Source: Chrysaora quinquecirrha
Taxonomy: Eukaryota; Cnidaria; Scyphozoa; Semaeostomeae; Pelagiidae
Reading direction: 5' to 3'
NCBI GenBank assembly: GCA_014526335.1
Contig: JACTAT010000072.1
Span: 1 to 64,000, forward strand
Length of the DNA: 64,000 nucleotides
The notes below the pieces were generated by a model. That model was not told the DNA's origin. It made no database searches and saw nothing but the letters and a program-made list of their open reading frames with translations. A program made the translations under genes and the position numbers. Each line of letters opens with the position of its first letter. Position 1 is the first letter of the stretch. Positions 11,050 to 22,443 of the stretch are shown here, in pieces.

Positions 11050-12139
11050 TACGCTTCTGGCCTTGGTGTAGTCTTAAAATGAGCTGACCTCTCTCTGGCG
11101 TAGAACTTACACAGAATGCTCCCTGGCTTTTGAGGCTGATAAATTACAGAGATTCAAATTTTCATGCGTACAACAGAGTCATGTGACTGTCCAAGGTATT
11201 GAGAGACAACCAAAAGAGCCAAAGAAACGATGCAAATTCTGTGGTTATCAACATGTGTTCGCTTAAGAAGAAATGTCTAAATTACAGGAACGAAGGGCAT
11301 TTTGTAAAAATGCGGCCAAACAAAGGGAAAAGGAAGTCTAACTTCTATGCATTTGAGCAGGATCTAGCCAGCAGCGACCTAGACAATTAAGAGAAGGCAA
11401 CATCACATGTGTATTTTGGCTTTATTGAGTTGACACGCTTTATCAATCGACACTCTTGTGTTAAAAAGAACATAATATCTCTGTAAGTACCTCAAAAAGA
11501 GGTCAAGTTTAAAGCAGTCACAGGAGAGGAAGCCACAGTCATCCCCTACAATGTTTACAAGAGTATCAGTAAAAAACCTCTTGAGAAGATTTACCAACCC
11601 CTCAAAGCGTGGCTCGCCAATAAACCAGTTCATCCAGTTAAGTATATAAAGCTCCCCGTACAGTATAAATAATGCAAACTGGGTTTGCTGTCTCAGGTGG
11701 TCAAGGGTTACTTCACTCCTCTTCTTAGTTTTAATGCAAGTCTTGATTTTGAACTCCTAAAATTCATGAATCTTGACATACTTGAGGTACATCAAACCAA
11801 CTCCAAAGAAAAGCAAGAGGAGAAGGAGAAACTGATAAAAAGTGAAATGTTTGATAATGATGCAGTACTTTGAAAATACCGAGGACAATTTCTGTTGTAC
11901 GTCTAGAACCTACGAAATAGAAGCTGCCTGAAACCGAGAATGAGAGGATATTTGTCAAAGAACATGAACACACCCCTGGGTTTCTCCATGGTTGACGTTG
12001 ACAAATGTAAAGAGACAAATCGTGATGGCCATCCAACTTAGCCAAGGACAGTATAAGGATCTGTATTGATCTAAAAAATTTGAACAGAGCTCTCAAAAGA
12101 CCTCATTATCTGATTGTTGACATTCAACAGGTAGCTGAC
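11050..12139 (+). pseudogene. Ty3/gypsy-like gag-pol fragment, unit 1
   Basis: The order is gag zinc-knuckle remnant, protease, start of reverse transcriptase. A knuckle-like C-L-N-Y-R-N-E-G-H-F (about 11270) lacks some cysteines. A retropepsin-like segment reads V-T-G-E-E-A-T-V-I-P near 11510-11550, where the usual Asp of D-T/S-G is gone. A long linker with F-T-P-L-L-S and F-M-N-L-D-I follows (11700-11790), then degenerate sequence before the reverse-transcriptase start. Multiple stops. Homology with unit 2 stops at 12139. Confidence 0.55.
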
Positions 12140-12369
12140 CTTATTCCTTTTACCCCCTTCCTCCAAAACGTCCAACATCAAATTAAACTTGATTATGAAA
12201 TATATGCTGTTGCAAAGTAAGTTCTGTTAATGAAATTGAAGATATGATTTGCCAACTATTTAAATGTACAATTCACTTTGACTTAATTTTTCTTTACTCT
12301 TTCCTAGATCTGTCTAAGACTTCTTGGATGCATGAACCAACCTGCTACATGATCACAATTATTTACCGA

Positions 12370-12711
12370 CAGATACAAAACTTTATTGTGGAGAAGGAAC
12401 CAATGTTTTAAGAAGACTCATAGTCAAAGAAGGACTACGTCAAATATATTATACATACACTGGCTATAGAAAATCATATGAAAAGGAATTGTGCGACAAA
12501 ATCAAATATGCATATGTAAACATACAGCATCTGCTACGATGCTTCAACCTCCATCATTTCTTGTGGAAAAACCCTATCCAAAAAACGAATCTTGTTTGGC
12601 AATTTCTAGATTTTCTATGTGACTGGAGAGAGATCTCAGCATTTCCACCATATCGACTCCAGAAAAGATTTCAAGCCCATCATTCTGAACTATTCAATGT
12701 TGTGAACTAAG
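12370..12711 (+). CDS. Unrecognised open frame, only in unit 1
   Basis: An open frame of about 113 codons ends at TAA (12709-12711). An upstream stop closes it shortly before 12370, and a pyrimidine-rich acceptor-like sequence (tttactctttcctag) ends at 12307 but is not in an obvious matching frame. The protein is aromatic-rich (Y-A-Y-V-N, H-H-F-L-W, F-L-C-D-W-R-E-I). I do not recognise it. It lies in the 685-bp block missing from unit 2. It may be an exon of a host or repeat gene, or chance. Confidence 0.25.
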
Positions 12712-12833
12712 ACTTTTTTAATAAACTATATAACTATATTTATTAAACTATATTTTCTCTGTCATGTTTATGCTGATAAAAACAGTGCTTGAATTATTGT
12801 TTTTCTATTTAAAAAAAAACAAATTAATGAAAA

Positions 12834-12880
12834 TGGGGAGTGTAGGTCTTGAACCCACGACCGTAGCGTTATTAGCACTA
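12834..12880 (-). pseudogene. tRNA-Ile(AAU)-like 3' half, unit 1
   Basis: On the minus strand this folds as the 3' half of a tRNA. It has an anticodon stem TAGTG/CGCTA with loop CTAATAA (U33, anticodon AAU, A37), a T-arm GTGGG-TTCAAGA-CCTAC, a 3' acceptor strand ACTCCCC, and discriminator A. The sequence upstream has no matching 5' acceptor strand (GGGGAGT) and no D-arm. It is thus a tRNA-Ile-derived half, either a truncated pseudogene or the tail of a tRNA-derived repeat. Confidence 0.6.
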
Positions 12881-13957
12881 CATAGGCCTACAATGCATAA
12901 TAATTAAATCATACATATGTTTCTGTACTGGCTTTCAACTTTGAACAAGGAAGTTAAATGAAAATTGAAAAATTATTGTTCCAATAAAGTTTGATATGGC
13001 CAACAAGGAAGTCAAATGAAAAAAATTGAAAAACATATTTCTTAGGCGATGAGCTGTCACCCAAAAAGAAGGTCAGAAGTGAAATTCTGTTGCCCCATGC
13101 AAGCACTACTTGCATATATATTCTGTTAGATATCGTGCTACTAAACAGTACATCACTTGTTGTTACTCTGACAAACGTGCATCTCAAGAGATACGGGCCT
13201 TAGTACTTTTGGACGTTTTGTGACGTTATCAGTAAGGAAAAGAATTAAAATGCTTTTTGATGTCAAAATCTTTCTCAACAGTTATATCATAAGATTTGAG
13301 AATATAAATGTATGGTTTATATTACTCTAATGTATTTACCGGTATTGTCATATCTTGATGCTTCTGAAATACGAAAAAAATGGTCCCCATATCATCTCTG
13401 GTTATGAAAAAGCAACAAGAAAGAGTCAAATTGACCAAAACTGATATATTCTAGTTTCTGAGTGTGCAGACTGTGTACGGGGGGGGGGGGGCGTGCAGAG
13501 CTTATTTCTAACCCCTCCATCTGGTATCAGTTGGGACTTGTAACCCTTTCACACCAGTATGGACTCTGAATGGGAGAATGGTAATGGGTATAAATTATTA
13601 CTGACATTAAACCAAGTCCAAATGCTAAAACACAATCAGGAAGGGAGGGTACCGGATTCCATTAGAATAAGAATTTTCAGACCACACCCTTCCTCTAATT
13701 GAAACGCCCTTTTATAGGATTTATTCAAGTATTCGATTTCATAGACAGTTTTGTCATATCAACGATTTGAGCTGTTTCCTGAAGAAATTGAAGCCACGTT
13801 TTGTTTCTTAATCAAAAATTAGGCACCTGGTGCAAAATATCCTTACACTGATATAAAGGAAACCTTAATCAAGTCCAGAAAACGGCAATTTCTAAAGGGT
13901 ATCAAGGTCAGAATCAAATTCTTTATCTTCCAAATCTGAACATGTGCTCACGTTTTC
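12881..13957. other. Non-coding, duplicated at 26382-27460
   Basis: No gene seen. A run of about 13 G (near 13479) is present here but is only three G in unit 2. A CTGACAAACGTG block near 13160 and several AT-rich tracts are shared by both copies. Confidence 0.5.
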
Positions 13958-14032
13958 TAGCCTGCGCACAGCCTCAAAACTTTCCTCAGGTCAAGTGTAG
14001 AGTCTGCGAATCACAGTCGAAAAGCTTGTTCA
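13958..14032. repeat. Inverted copy of the end of the CXC exon, unit 1
   Basis: This 75-bp stretch is the reverse complement of the 3' end of the nuclease-CXC gene. It matches the unit 2 gene end (29589-29664) essentially perfectly, but the unit 1 gene end (16084-16163) only with several mismatches. Confidence 0.7.
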
Positions 14033-14099
14033 CGCCTCGTTTCCATTTCCAAAACTTTCAGTTTCTTTTGTATTTCAATTGTATTTTAACAAATAATCA

Positions 14100-14471
14100 T
14101 CAGTTACCAACTTTTTGGTAACCAGCTAGAATACTGATTGGTGAATGAAACAAAAGGTTAGCATTCATTGTCTCAATGACCGCGCGGCTCAACTTGACAA
14201 ATTGTTCTTCACTTTCAAATGTCCAAGATGGCGGTATCTTAATACTGAGCTGCAGCTGAGCAAGAAATTGATTGAATGCTGCAATTAAGCGATCTGTTTT
14301 TGAAGTTTTTAATAGCATCAACGAATGACCTTTGGTGTTTTTGTTTAAGGAACAATGCATAGAATTCGAAAAAGTAAAGCTTTTGGACTTTGAAATCAAT
14401 ACCGATGGATGAACATAAAATGAAGAGGCACAAATGTAAGGTGAAGAGGATAGACTAGCTAGGTATTGCAT
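14100..14471 (-). CDS. Unrecognised open frame downstream of CXC pseudogene
   Basis: A 123-codon minus-strand frame has a Ser-rich start and a more protein-like second half (around L-I-A-A-F-N-Q-F-L-A-Q-L). In unit 2 the same frame is shorter (27604-27822) because of a base change upstream, so the first half is not constrained. It could be a 3' exon of the neighbouring repeat gene. Not recognised. Confidence 0.2.
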   Translation of the reverse strand: MQYLASLSSSPYICASSFYVHPSVLISKSKSFTFSNSMHCSLNKNTKGHSLMLLKTSKTDRLIAAFNQFLAQLQLSIKIPPSWTFESEEQFVKLSRAVIETMNANLLFHSPISILAGYQKVGN

Positions 14472-14479
14472 GGACCCTG

Positions 14480-15990
14480 CTTGAAGTTGAGCACGACTTT
14501 ATTAAACAAATCGAAAGCAAAATGAATGATAAAAATTTAAATGAACAGTATTTTGCTAACACCCCTAGCTATCATCATATTGTTAGAAATTTGAGTCTTA
14601 TAAATAACTGGAATTTTGTTGTTCTTGTTTGAAGTTGAAGCCTGTTTCTTGCATTTTATACGTTCAAATAATGGATCATTTGTAGGTACATCAGCCTTTT
14701 ACAACAAAGGCTCTGCAACCCTATTTTTGATCTAAAAAAGATAGCTTTTCTAGGTAAGAAAAATTTGGGTTGTTCTCAGCCTGAATTTTAGTCTGATTTT
14801 CAATAAGCCCAGTCAACACCTTCTCCTAGAATCCCAGTTTCATGTTTCTTTCCTTTGTTCTGTAAGAGACATTTAGCTAAATTATCTATTGACTGTGAGC
14901 TCAGACAGAAATCATATAGACAGAAATCAATCGTGTGAGCTACTTTAGACTTCTCTTTTGATTAGATTAGGATTGTGTTGCCAGGGTTTATTTCAATTTG
15001 CTGTCTAAAAATCTTAAAATTCATGGTTGAAGTTAGAAATGGTTACACTTGACCACAATTCTATACAAAAAATGTGAACTTTACCAGAAGATGTAGCCTC
15101 CCAATATTTCTGTATGCAATGTTTTGGCAAATCTACGGTTTTGGTTTTGAATTTCATGAAAAATGTGGCCATCTTCCCCCCTGATCAAGGGCTTTTATTA
15201 TTGCATGCATGTATTCACTGTTTACAATTAAAATGTAAACCTTTACCAGAAGGAATTTAGAGTTCAGTTCAAGCTTGAGACCCTTCTAATACCAAGATCA
15301 AGTTGATATTTAATGTTCCAATTTTTCATGTCACTACGCATATATTTTCAAGTCACACACCTTTTGCCTTGTTTAGTGATCATGCAATTATTTCTGGAAT
15401 TCTCTCTTGTATAAAGATATTTCAAGGGTTTTATTCAGCAAAGCAAAGCCAATTCAGTTAAATTGAAAAGAATGAACCATACAATATATTTAGTAAAAGT
15501 TGTGCTCTTCTACAATAAAAACCAACTGCATTGGTTTTAAACAAAGATTTACTCCTTCCCATAGAAATACTGACAGGCCTCTCTATTTATTACGGTAGGC
15601 CTACCTAACTGTTTGTCTCACTCAGGCTCTCTGAGCTCAGATACATAGAAAGTAGGTATGCCTTACAACTTCCATCCTCATCAAAAATCACATTTCTAAT
15701 TTGTTTCTTGTTTCCTCTTCCACTAACAAAGTTTTCAAATAATATTTGGTGCTGTTGTGTTTACCAGCATTTATAATTATCCATATGTTCTATTTTGCTG
15801 CTTACAGTTTCTGGGAAAAAGGCCTGTAGGTATCTTGCCACTCCGGAAGTCTCAAATTAAATCCCAACTTCGTAAACAATTCATTCAAACATAGGAAAGC
15901 CATAGAAGATGCAAGGCATTTTATCTTGTCAATTCTGATATCAAACTTGTTGTTTCAACCATTTTAAACTATGACAAAAACGACTCTTCG
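14480..15990. other. Non-coding, duplicated at 28000-29510
   Basis: No gene seen. A short direct repeat built on 'tttaccagaag' occurs near 15080 and 15240. The two units match almost base for base here, apart from homopolymer-length differences. Confidence 0.5.
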
Positions 15991-16006
15991 TTATGCCACA
16001 GCTTGC

Positions 16007-18149
16007 TTATAATCCACCAAAGGGATAATTTGACCGCACTGAAAATTCGTATGACAACGAGGCTGTAATTTTTGCTGAGTCAATGAACAAGCTTTTCGAT
16101 TGTGATTCCCAGACTCTACACTTGACCTTAGGAATGTTTGAGATTGTGCGCAGGCTAACGTTTTCTTCATCTTCATTCTCCTCTGACACCGATACACTAT
16201 TCTGGCAGGCAACTTGTAAGCAAAGCTTCGTACATATAAGGTTTTCTTTGAGGCAAGAACATCTATGTGATTTGCAACCCGTTTTAAATTTGCAGTTGAT
16301 GAATTCCAGAAGACAATCAGGTGCTGATGGTTGAGTAATCCAAACTACACTCAACTGCTCATCCAAAGCTTCCCATCCATTGTCAACTGGAGGTGGAATC
16401 TGTAGCTGTGCTGTCAGACAATGATACCAGATGGCTGATTGATAATTCACCTTTTGTATATACTGCAGTAGGCTGTCACAGTTCGGAGGCAATGCATTGT
16501 CGGAATACTTCCCCATTTTAAAAAGCTGATATCTGCAATCGTCAACGTTCTCGGAGGCAGAATCTCCATACAGCAGGCAAACATACTTACTGAGTACTTC
16601 AGCAAGCCTTTCAGGTGGAGGAAATCCTAACGAGCCAAGAAAAGCTCTCAGTGAACCGAGGGTACTCTTGCAAAACTTCCAAGCTTTCCCTTTCCTTTGC
16701 CATAAAAGGAACTATTGGAATCACAGCCTGACAAAATAATTTAAAAACAAGCCTAAGGGAATTCGCAAAGAAAGAGATAGAGAAATTAAAAGATTTCCTG
16801 TTTTGCAATACCCGCTTACCTGTAAAAGCATGGAAGCCAGGCAAGCATTGGGACACATTTTCACAAAGAGATGCAATGATATGCCTTATTGGAATGCAAC
16901 GGAATATGTTACGCATTCCGGTCATCTTGAAGATTTCCCCAGGAATGCTGTGCTGCATGGCAATACAAAGCAAGAAGACATCCTTGTCTGGACTTTTGAC
17001 CACTGTTCTTTGGTGTATATTGGCTGAGTGGAGGGCCTGGAGTATAAGACGCATATCTGCCTCTTAGTGGTTGCAGTTCAATTTAGCTAGTTCATCACAA
17101 ATTACTGGCTCAGTTTGAGATGCAGTGGGAGACAGAACATAGCATTTTTCCCTACTTGTGACAAACATTCTTTCAATAGGTATTAGCAGAGATGACTGGT
17201 ACTTGCTCCAATGGTCACAGAGAAACACAACCACAAACTCTTTATTTTGTCCACAGCTCATGTACTTTTTCCATTGCTTTGGAACCTTCTGTTCCTTGTT
17301 GAAGATCTGAATCTTCTGAACTCCATGTTCTGCTCTCCTGCATCGCTCTGTATTTTTGATACTGACAGATTGGTACCTTACAGCTACAAAATCTAGTCTA
17401 GTCACATTCCAATGTTTTGCAAACACTAGCAACTGTTTGAAAATAGCATCCGCTAAGCCGCCAAATGTTGTCCATTTTCCTTTAATGGTTTGCAGTATAG
17501 CCATAGCATCCACAACCACGACATTTCCTTGGGATTTTCATCTGAATCTTGTATTATTTCATATAGCTTCGAGTTAGCAGTCTTTACGAAGGTCCCTGAA
17601 GGCGTGCTGAGGGACAAAGGGTAAACGCCAAGGCTATAAGATAGCACTTCTCTGAGATTCACCTTGAGACTTTTAGCGATGATCAGCAATCTCACAAGCA
17701 AGTCTCTACTTGTTTTTAAGCTCATTTCCTTGCCTTTGCTATACTTTGCTGTTTTGATCTTTCTTGATCCAAATGAACCAATGTTGTTTCTTTCGATTTT
17801 CTCAAAGAGATCTGGCATGTCACTCTTTAGGTTTGTGCTTGTAAAACTGGAAAACTTCTGCTCGCCAAGGTTTTCTGCCGCTAGAAGTTTATCTGCAGTT
17901 TCGTTTGCTAGCGCTACACTGCTTGCTAAATTGACCCAATTCAGACTTTTCTGTATCAAATGGATTAGCCATGCTTGATATAGTCGATAAGACATCATTT
18001 ACTGCTTTCTCGTGTTGCTTACACTTGGTTTCATCAAGGTCTTTTCGTTTCCTGGAACATAACCCTATCTTAAAACAACTTGACTGTGCATAATTCCCGA
18101 AATTATTAATTGGGCTATAAATCATGTAATTTTCTTTCATTCGGTGCAA
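16007..18149 (-). pseudogene. FEN1/XPG-like nuclease with C-terminal CXC cluster, lineage B, unit 1
   Basis: In order on the minus strand: an N-terminal region with N-P-F; a middle region with V-V-V-D-A-M-A (17064-17519); the acidic motif E-A-D preceded by a stop; S-P-D-K-D-V-F; then H-A-F-T-G split by a 92-bp intron from C-D-S-N-S-S-F-Y-G-K-G-K. The C-terminal Cys cluster resembles tesmin/TSO1 CXC domains. E-A-D, D-x-D and G-C-D plus G-K-G-K correspond to metal-binding and helix-turn motifs of FEN1/XPG nucleases. Breaks: frameshifts near 17940 and 17525, and a TAA at 17064-17066 where the family has Glu (all shared with unit 2). Also three homopolymer-type indels at 16620-16700, and one CXC Cys changed to Phe near 16291 (both only here). 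Confidence 0.6.
16728..16819 (-). other. Intron in lineage B gene, unit 1
   Basis: A 92-bp GT-AG intron (GTAAGC ... TTTTGTCAG) interrupts the Gly codon of the G-C-D motif. Removing it restores the H-A-F-T-G-C-D reading, which is strong support for the splice sites. Confidence 0.75.
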
Positions 18150-19348
18150 TAATGTTTACTTCAAGCATTCTTAGTTCATATCATGAATGAAGTGAAGAAA
18201 AGAGCAATACTAATATCTTCCATCAATCCAGATCTTTGCACTAAAAACAAGTGTCTTCTTCTTTTCCTCTCATTCGCCAATGCAAGGTAATGCAGATTCT
18301 CTAGAGAAAAGTAATTTTGCCCCATTTGATTGCTATCATAATATGTATTTCATTCGAGTTAGGTAGCTTCTTATGCTCAAGCAAATAGTGTAATTTGATT
18401 GACAGACGACACACTTTGAACTTATCCATATTGCATTTCATCTGTGTTGATTCTTGAAGCTTTTCTGAGACTTTTATCCGAATAAAAAGGTTAGTTCCAG
18501 TGAATTTTTGAAAACACAAGTTGCACCACTATCTCACTTACGTTGCTTTGCACTGTATTCCTGCCATGTTCTCGCATTGTCTCTATTGCAGCTCTCTCTA
18601 ACTGTGACATGAGTCATCTATGTACCGCCCCAAAATTTATAGTAAATCCAATTAGGCCACCTTTGGCTTTTGAGTAAGGATTGGCTATTTGCTCTGATCT
18701 GATCACAGGCCACAGCTGAAAACCCGTGGCTGCTCCGTCGTTGAACTTCGAAGTTTGATCTTACGTCTTGTAATATCCTTGTTGACAATGAAATTTGAGC
18801 TATAGTTCATGAATTAAAAGAATAATTTCAGATGAATAAGAACCAAACTTATTAAAACTTAAATCTTTCAATCAAATCCGCCAGCAAAAGCTAAAAAACT
18901 ACAAACAAAGCTCCAGTTGTTAATACTATTGCAATCTGCATCACCAACCTTGGGGTTCCCAACAGTGTATTTGTGTTGCAGCACAACAAATTTGCGAGAT
19001 TAATAAATTCAGCATGAATATTGAATTTAGCATAAACAACTGGTACGAATATATTTTTAAGTCCAGCTTCATCACTGCTGTTTGTATGTCTACTTTATAT
19101 CTATCAATGTAATCTTGGGTTTTTCATATAAACAACATTTGGGAAAAACTTAGTCACCAACCATTTTGGATGTGCGAGAGAGAGGCCCAGCCTTTCCATT
19201 TCCATCCTGTTCGATCAGGGTGCGGATGAAAGAAGCACTTTTGGCCTAGGCACAATAGCAAAGATCTTCACAAATCTTCACAATCACTCATAAAAAATTT
19301 TCATCGATTTTTCTGATTTTGCTTCTTGAATGTATCTGAACAGATAAA
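18150..19348. other. Non-coding tail of unit 1
   Basis: No gene supported. Nearly all differences from unit 2 (31661-32848) are one-base changes in homopolymer or short-repeat length, with unit 1 longer. Confidence 0.5.
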
Positions 19349-19612
19349 AGGAGGTTTTTTACCATTCTGCAATAATTTGTGACTTAACACAGGCAGATCG
19401 AAAAGCTGTTTGAATTGTTGGCCTAGCCAGTCAAATTATTTTGCTGTGCCTTTAATGTGTTCAGATGTAATCCCACCTTTGTTGCTGATTATTACGAAAA
19501 ACTTGCTACCTGATAACACTTTCTGCACTACTGAGATCGGCACTACACAAGAACCCAAGAGGAACCTGTTGAGACACTGATTCATATCAATTAAAATGTA
19601 AACTTTGAAATA
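19349..19612. other. Junction DNA between duplicated units
   Basis: Unique sequence without a recognisable gene. It separates the end of unit 1 from the nuclease-gene fragment of foldback element copy A2. No inverted terminus matching 20664 is visible, so A2 is truncated on its left. Confidence 0.5.
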
Positions 19613-20296
19613 ATGATTGTTCTGCAACTCTGCTTTGACAGTGACAGTCCAGAGAAACCAAAATTTACTGTAATGTGGAATGAATCTGAACTGACAATGT
19701 ATCTAAATAATAAATCAGCATTAATTGGATTTCACGCATTTTCTGGCAATGACTACATTTCTTCTATATTTCGAAAGTCAAAGCGTATCTGTTGGAAAAA
19801 GATTGAGAAGAGCAAGAGGTTTACTGAAATGTTCGCGCAACTAGGAAATCAGTGGAGAATTGATGGTGCGCTTCAGGCATTGCTCGAAGAGTATGTTTGT
19901 TCTTTGTTCATGAAGGAAAAACGTGATATCAATGAAGTGCGTTATGAAATGTTCAAGAACATATATGAGAAAAAGGGCAGGATTCAAGATTTTTCCTTGC
20001 TGCCACCTTGCCGTGAAACCTTGAATCTGAGAAACCAGAGATGCAATTACATTGCAAAAATATGGAAGTCAAGTTTTCAGTCCAATATTTAATTCGATGT
20101 TAACACTGCGAATGGATGGTCAGAGGAGGGGCAAGCAATTTGGATGAATGAGGCATTTCCTCCCGATGTAACAGAGATTCTGATAGATGCTGAAGAGGAA
20201 AGCGTTTCAGATGATGATTTGGATGGGGAAAGTGACTCAGATTATGACTCTGATCAGTTGAACAATGAACTTGTTGTTGTTGTATACCTGGGATAG
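19613..20296 (+). pseudogene. FEN1/XPG-like nuclease, lineage A, C-terminal half
   Basis: The fragment begins inside the protein and carries F-H-A-F-S-G-N-D-Y-I, where the family's G-C-D is G-N-D. R-K-S-K-R replaces the usual G-K-G-K. Then come a segment with L-L-E-E-Y-V-C-S-L-F, a C-terminal region with L-P-P-C, a tryptophan segment (N-G-W-S ... I-W-M ... F-P-P-D-V), and the acidic tail ending in TAG at 20294-20296. One in-frame TAA (20090-20092) interrupts it, where Glu would fit. No CXC cluster is present in this lineage. The 5' half is missing. Confidence 0.6.
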
Positions 20297-20664
20297 ATTT
20301 TAGCTAATGTTTAATTGAAGCAGATAAGTCTTGCAATCGGAAACTTTGGTTTTGCGAGAAAAAATTCAGTTGCCAACGCCCATGACCACGCCCATGACCA
20401 CTCCCATAACGTCCGTTTTCGCCCGCTGACACACTTTTGCCAATTTCTCTCAAATTCAGCATGAAATTTCAAAAATTTGCCTGTGTTTGTGAGACCAAGA
20501 TTTTTGTCAACTTACGCCCATAACCACGCCCATAACTTCCGTTTGCATCCGGTGACGCCCGTTTACCAAAGATTTTCGGAATCAGCATAAAATTTTGCAT
20601 TAGAAAAGTTTATGCAGACAAAGTTCCCCGTTGGGTTGCTCCCGCGTCTGCTCAGCCTGGTCTA
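20203..20664 (+). mobile_element. Right end of foldback element family, copy A2
   Basis: This matches 4520-4980 almost exactly and ends in the same TGGTCTA terminus. Here the terminal repeat is continuous with the coding sequence of the nuclease-family gene. That shows what the arms of A1 are: the 3' end of a gene-bearing element. Confidence 0.75.
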
Positions 20665-22440
20665 AAGTTGTGTTACATCGAAAGTAATGATTATGCTAAG
20701 TTAGAAGGTCGAATCAGCTGGCTACGATATCTCGGTATGGGATGGGTTGTTGCAAATGAGTTTCTCACGATGACGATAATGCATCCTTATGGTATTTTTT
20801 GAGGGAAGAGCCAGCAGCAGTCAACGTATGTGATAAATAAGCTACTGTAGGTACGGGCCCTTTTACTGGAAGTAGCAACCCTGGATATTCCTTGCCAGTC
20901 CGCCTCTGGCTATAGGTTTGCACTATAATGGAATATTCCTTAGTTTTGTATTCTTCACCTTGCTTTTAGTATCTCTAATTTTTATTTCTGTATTATTACA
21001 ACTTTAATTTACGGCCGAAACTAGATAAGATAGTTTATTTGGGTCGCACAGAATACGTATTTTTTTAAATTAACTTTAATTTTTTGTATTCTGTGAATTT
21101 GAAATTGAAAAAAAATTGAAATTAAAATTGATTACTGAGTTACGCTATAGATTAATTCAGCCATTTTGAGTATGGGGACAATGAGAGCCCAGAGAGTTTT
21201 AAAGATGTGTACCATAAATTTGAGCAATTATGCCAAGGTGTTCACCAGAGGTAGCCAACATGAAGGTGAGAGAATTGCTAATTTTATTTTATTGGTGATC
21301 TGAAGTGTCGCTAATTGACATGTGTGAGTTTTAAGCCATTAAGTATTCTTTGATTCAAGATCGGATCATGGGAAATGTATCCTCAAATACCTGCATTCCG
21401 GCATGGGTTTTGATTTTCCCTTGGCATAACGGCATGAAGATGTATTTTAACATAGGCCTGGTGTAACAGCGTAGATGCAGAAAGATTGGTTTTGGTGCAG
21501 CATCCATCATTGGTGCGGCCTACATGGATGACAAAAGAATGAAAAAACAATGATTGAAGTCAACTATTGTTTCTCGTTGGTTAAATTAAAGTCATCAAAA
21601 TCTAAAACAAATTGATGATTGTTTTGTCTGCAAATCAAACACAAGTGTCAATCACGCTAAAATCTCCAGAGGAGGTCCTGAAAGTGACGATTTGATTGAG
21701 GATTTTCTTTCCCTGTTTTTAAAGATTTGATTGGCTAACGTTTTTGACAGACAGTTGATAAATTTTTTATCAAATTGTACATTTGTACAGCCAGAGCAAA
21801 GATCCCTAATTACTTTTACATACTTTTTACAATGAATGGAATTATCGAAAGTAGAATGAATATTAACATCATGTGATCCTTGAGTTTCTCTGTTTCAAAA
21901 ATTGTTGTCGATTGCTGGTCTTCATCTTTGGCTCATAGAGAGGGGGAGAAAGAACTCCGAAGCACAGGTGGGTGATTTTTTTCATTCAGAGTTCAGATTG
22001 TACATGTTTTTTTGGAACTAAATTTTTAGAATGACTTGACAACTGTGCCACATTTTACAAATACTCAAACTTTCTGTTACGAATCTTGAACGTTTCTTCC
22101 TTCAAGTTTCATTACTTATTTTCTTTTAATGGTCGTTGGGCTATTTAACGTAATGATGTCTTTTAAAACTTACTGTACACTGTACAAGTCTTATTTCAAG
22201 AAACTTTGGGTACCGAAAAACGAAAAACTTGAGTTATTTTGACTTGGAAGGTCGGGAAGCTACATAAATTAACTTAATTTCGAATGTGTTAATACACAAA
22301 GGGTTGAAGAGCTAAATGTTTCCATTCATCGTAACAGCAGTTATTTCAGTGGCTTTAATTTGCTACGTTTTCGCCTACTTAAAACCACAGCAAGCAAGGA
22401 AAGATCCTTCGTCCTCTAACAACAAATTCAAGAAAGGAAA
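20665..22440. other. Non-coding part of unit 2
   Basis: No gene seen. It corresponds to 5439-7180 with several small insertions and deletions (for example an extra 23 bp near 21250). Confidence 0.5.
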
Positions 22441-22443
22441 CGA

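Larger units (their letters stand above)
5439..19348. repeat. Segmental duplication, unit 1
   Basis: This is collinear with 20664-32848. The left part (5439-12139) is clearly diverged, with insertions and deletions including an inverted insertion at 8165-9318. A 685-bp stretch (12140-12823) has no partner in unit 2. The right part (12824-19348) is almost identical to 26325-32848. Homology ends on both copies at the words 'cagataaa'. Confidence 0.85.

Noticed and set aside
16803..17577. Plus-strand frames opposite the lineage B gene
   Set aside because: They are shadows of the minus-strand coding sequence, which carries the motifs and the intron.
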